This document shows positions 61,369 to 64,000 of a stretch of DNA of 64,000 nucleotides, piece by piece (position 1 is the first letter of the stretch; each line of letters begins with the position of its first letter). This stretch comes from Mycolicibacterium sp. P9-22 (GTDB lineage: Bacteria > Actinomycetota > Actinomycetes > Mycobacteriales > Mycobacteriaceae), in NCBI RefSeq assembly GCF_008329585.1, contig NZ_NPKP01000003.1:496001-560000 (forward strand), written 5' to 3'. The notes under the pieces were generated by a model. The model made no database searches, was not told the origin of the DNA, and was given only the letters and a program-made list of their open reading frames with translations. The position numbers and the translations under genes are program-made.

Positions 61369-61401
61369 AAAATCCGGCAAACGGGTAGCCAGCAGTCCGA
61401 G

Positions 61402-61848
61402 ATGACAGAGCAAGGCGAATCCGCAACCTTCGCGAAGGTCGGTGTGGTCGCCGGCCCCGAACTCGCGGCCCAGATCCGGCAAGAACTCGGCGAGTGGCTG
61501 CGCCACCACTTCGTGTTGGATCCGGAGAAGTCCAGCGATGTGCTGCTCGCCGTTTACGAGGCGTTGGCCAATGCGGCCGAGTTCGCCTATATCGGTGCCC
61601 CCCAACCGGGTCCGATGCACGTGCGGGCCGCCTACGACGACGCCGCGTGCGTGCTGACCGTGACCGTGAGCGATGAGGGCCTCTGGCGCGCCAATGACCA
61701 CGACGTCAGGAGCATCGCCAGAGGCCGCGGCATCCCGTTGATGCACGCGCTCGCCGACCGTGCCGATATCGATTCCACCGCGGGGGGCACCCAGGTGCGC
61801 CTGCAGTGGGACAACATCGCTCAGAACTGCGGCAGCCGCACCACCTGA
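61402..61848 (+). CDS. RsbW-like anti-sigma factor/serine kinase
   Basis: A 148-residue HATPase_c-only protein. N box in SSDVLLAVYEALANAAEFAYIG and G boxes in TVSDEGLWRANDHDVRSIARGRGIPLMHALADRADIDSTAGGTQVRLQW. Such kinases phosphorylate STAS antagonists and sequester a sigma factor. It follows the STAS gene by 33 bases, forming the core of a partner-switching module. Its 3' end overlaps the convergent response regulator by 28 bases. Confidence 0.92.
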   Translation: MTEQGESATFAKVGVVAGPELAAQIRQELGEWLRHHFVLDPEKSSDVLLAVYEALANAAEFAYIGAPQPGPMHVRAAYDDAACVLTVTVSDEGLWRANDHDVRSIARGRGIPLMHALADRADIDSTAGGTQVRLQWDNIAQNCGSRTT

Positions 61849-62263
61849 ACGAAGAACTCGTCGATCTGGCGCACCGCGCTCATGAACTGATCGAGGTCCA
61901 CCGGCTTGGTCACGTAGGCATTGGCGTGCAGCTTGTAGCTGCGCAGGATGTCCTCTTCGGCCGACGAGGTGGTGAGCACCACGATCGGGATGAGGCTCAG
62001 ATTCTCGTCGGACTTGATCTTCTCCAGCAGTTGCCTGCCGTCGTACTTGGGCAGGTTGAGGTCCAGCAGGATCAGATCGGGCCGCGGGGCGTCGGGGAAC
62101 TTCCCGCGCCGGTACAGAAAGTCCAGCCCCTCCTCGCCGTCGTGAGCGACGTGCAGATTGTTCTTGATCTTGTTGTGCTCGAACGCTTCCCGGGTGATCA
62201 GCTCGTCACCGGGATCGTCCTCTACGAGCAGGATGTCGATAGCTCGCTCTGCTGCCGGGTAGC

Positions 62264-62267
<4 letters not shown>
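61821..62267 (-). CDS. Single-domain response regulator (Rcp1/CheY-like)
   Basis: A 148-residue stand-alone receiver. Acidic pocket ILLVEDDPGDELI, phosphoacceptor D69 in DLILLDLNLPKYDGRQLL, Thr/Ser in LTTSSAEEDI and K in YVTKPVDLDQF; no output domain. The N-terminal VEDDPGD is typical of phytochrome-associated Rcp-type receivers. It overlaps the histidine kinase gene (ATGA) and would act through protein contacts. Confidence 0.94.
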
Positions 62268-63828
<1,561 letters not shown>

Positions 63829-63832
<4 letters not shown>

Positions 63833-64000
63833 GTTCGGGACCGCTCCACTCTGATCACCGCGATGTCGTCGGTGAGCCCGCCGTGTTGCTGCGCACGTGC
63901 TTCGGCATGCTCGATGAGCGCCTCCACGAAATCGGAGCCGGGCAACTGGGCGAGCGAGCGGGCCATCGTCAACAGCCCGGCTTCGCCGAGACGCTCGTCA
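63829..64000 (-). CDS. RsbU-like PP2C/SpoIIE phosphatase, C-terminal end (cut by window edge)
   Basis: Reading from the window end back to a TGA at 63831-63829 gives 56 residues ending ...GSDFVEALIEHAEARAQQHGGLTDDIAVIRVERSRT. The GLTDDIAVIRVER segment is the metal-binding DD motif of the SpoIIE/RsbU serine phosphatases. Upstream residues lie outside the window. It is the first of three genes (phosphatase, kinase, receiver) coupled by 4-base overlaps and probably dephosphorylates the STAS protein encoded at 61006-61368. Confidence 0.82.

Overview
This 64 kb window comes from a high-GC actinomycete, almost certainly a fast-growing, soil-type mycobacterium (Mycolicibacterium-like). The evidence is dense GC-rich coding with many GTG starts, pervasive 4-base ATGA/GTGA start-stop overlaps, TANNNT-type -10 boxes 6-8 bases ahead of start codons (leaderless genes), and a backbone recognisable from M. 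tuberculosis H37Rv gene order. That backbone is gltA2 (Rv0896-like), an Rv0897c-like FAD enzyme, prrB/prrA, then accD3, echA6, Rv0906, Rv0907, ctpE, Rv0909, Rv0910, Rv0911 and an Rv0912-like membrane protein. Family calls rest on reading the protein sequences and on memory of these families; no database search was run.

Layout. 1-5 kb: end of an unknown gene, a TetR regulator, citrate synthase, and a DHA2 efflux pump with a MarR regulator. 4.3-10.6 kb: a catabolic island with an IclR regulator and SDR dehydrogenase on one side. On the other side are a TIM-barrel-like protein of unknown function, an acylating acetaldehyde dehydrogenase, a 4-hydroxy-2-oxovalerate aldolase and an APC permease, with paired operators in the divergent promoter region. 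10.6-16.5 kb: a TetR-headed operon (aldehyde dehydrogenase, small protein, FAD oxidoreductase, IlvD/Edd dehydratase) behind a 46-bp palindrome. 16.5-20.6 kb: core genes (Rv0897c-like, FKBP, PrrBA). 20.7-28 kb: a voltage-gated-type ion channel, a heterodimeric ABC exporter coupled to a nitrilase-family amidase, and a TetR/membrane protein pair. 27-33.4 kb: LuxR regulator, two acyl-CoA ligases, and a serine hydrolase/TetR pair. 33.4-41.3 kb: an amine catabolism regulon (IclR, two APC permeases, aldehyde dehydrogenase, copper amine oxidase) marked by four copies of a 13-bp motif. 41.3-47.7 kb: rhomboid protease, a degenerate ABC ATPase with a YhgE/Pip protein, DoxX, and a two-component system.

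47.6-57.4 kb returns to the conserved backbone from accD3 to the Rv0912-like gene. 57.9-59.7 kb is a tightly coupled ECF sigma factor, Ogt and 2OG-Fe(II) oxygenase operon that looks like an alkylation-damage response. 59.8-64 kb holds an MFS pump and a stress-signalling group: STAS antagonist, RsbW-like kinase, response regulator, CHASE3 histidine kinase, and the end of an RsbU-like phosphatase.

No tRNA, rRNA, insertion sequence, phage gene or CRISPR array was recognised. No stretch longer than about 150 bases lacks a gene or a described regulatory region. The least explained and most interesting parts are the 6-10.6 kb and 10.7-16.5 kb catabolic operons, the sigma-Ogt-oxygenase operon, the channel with an atypical selectivity filter, and the degenerate ATPase next to the YhgE/Pip protein.
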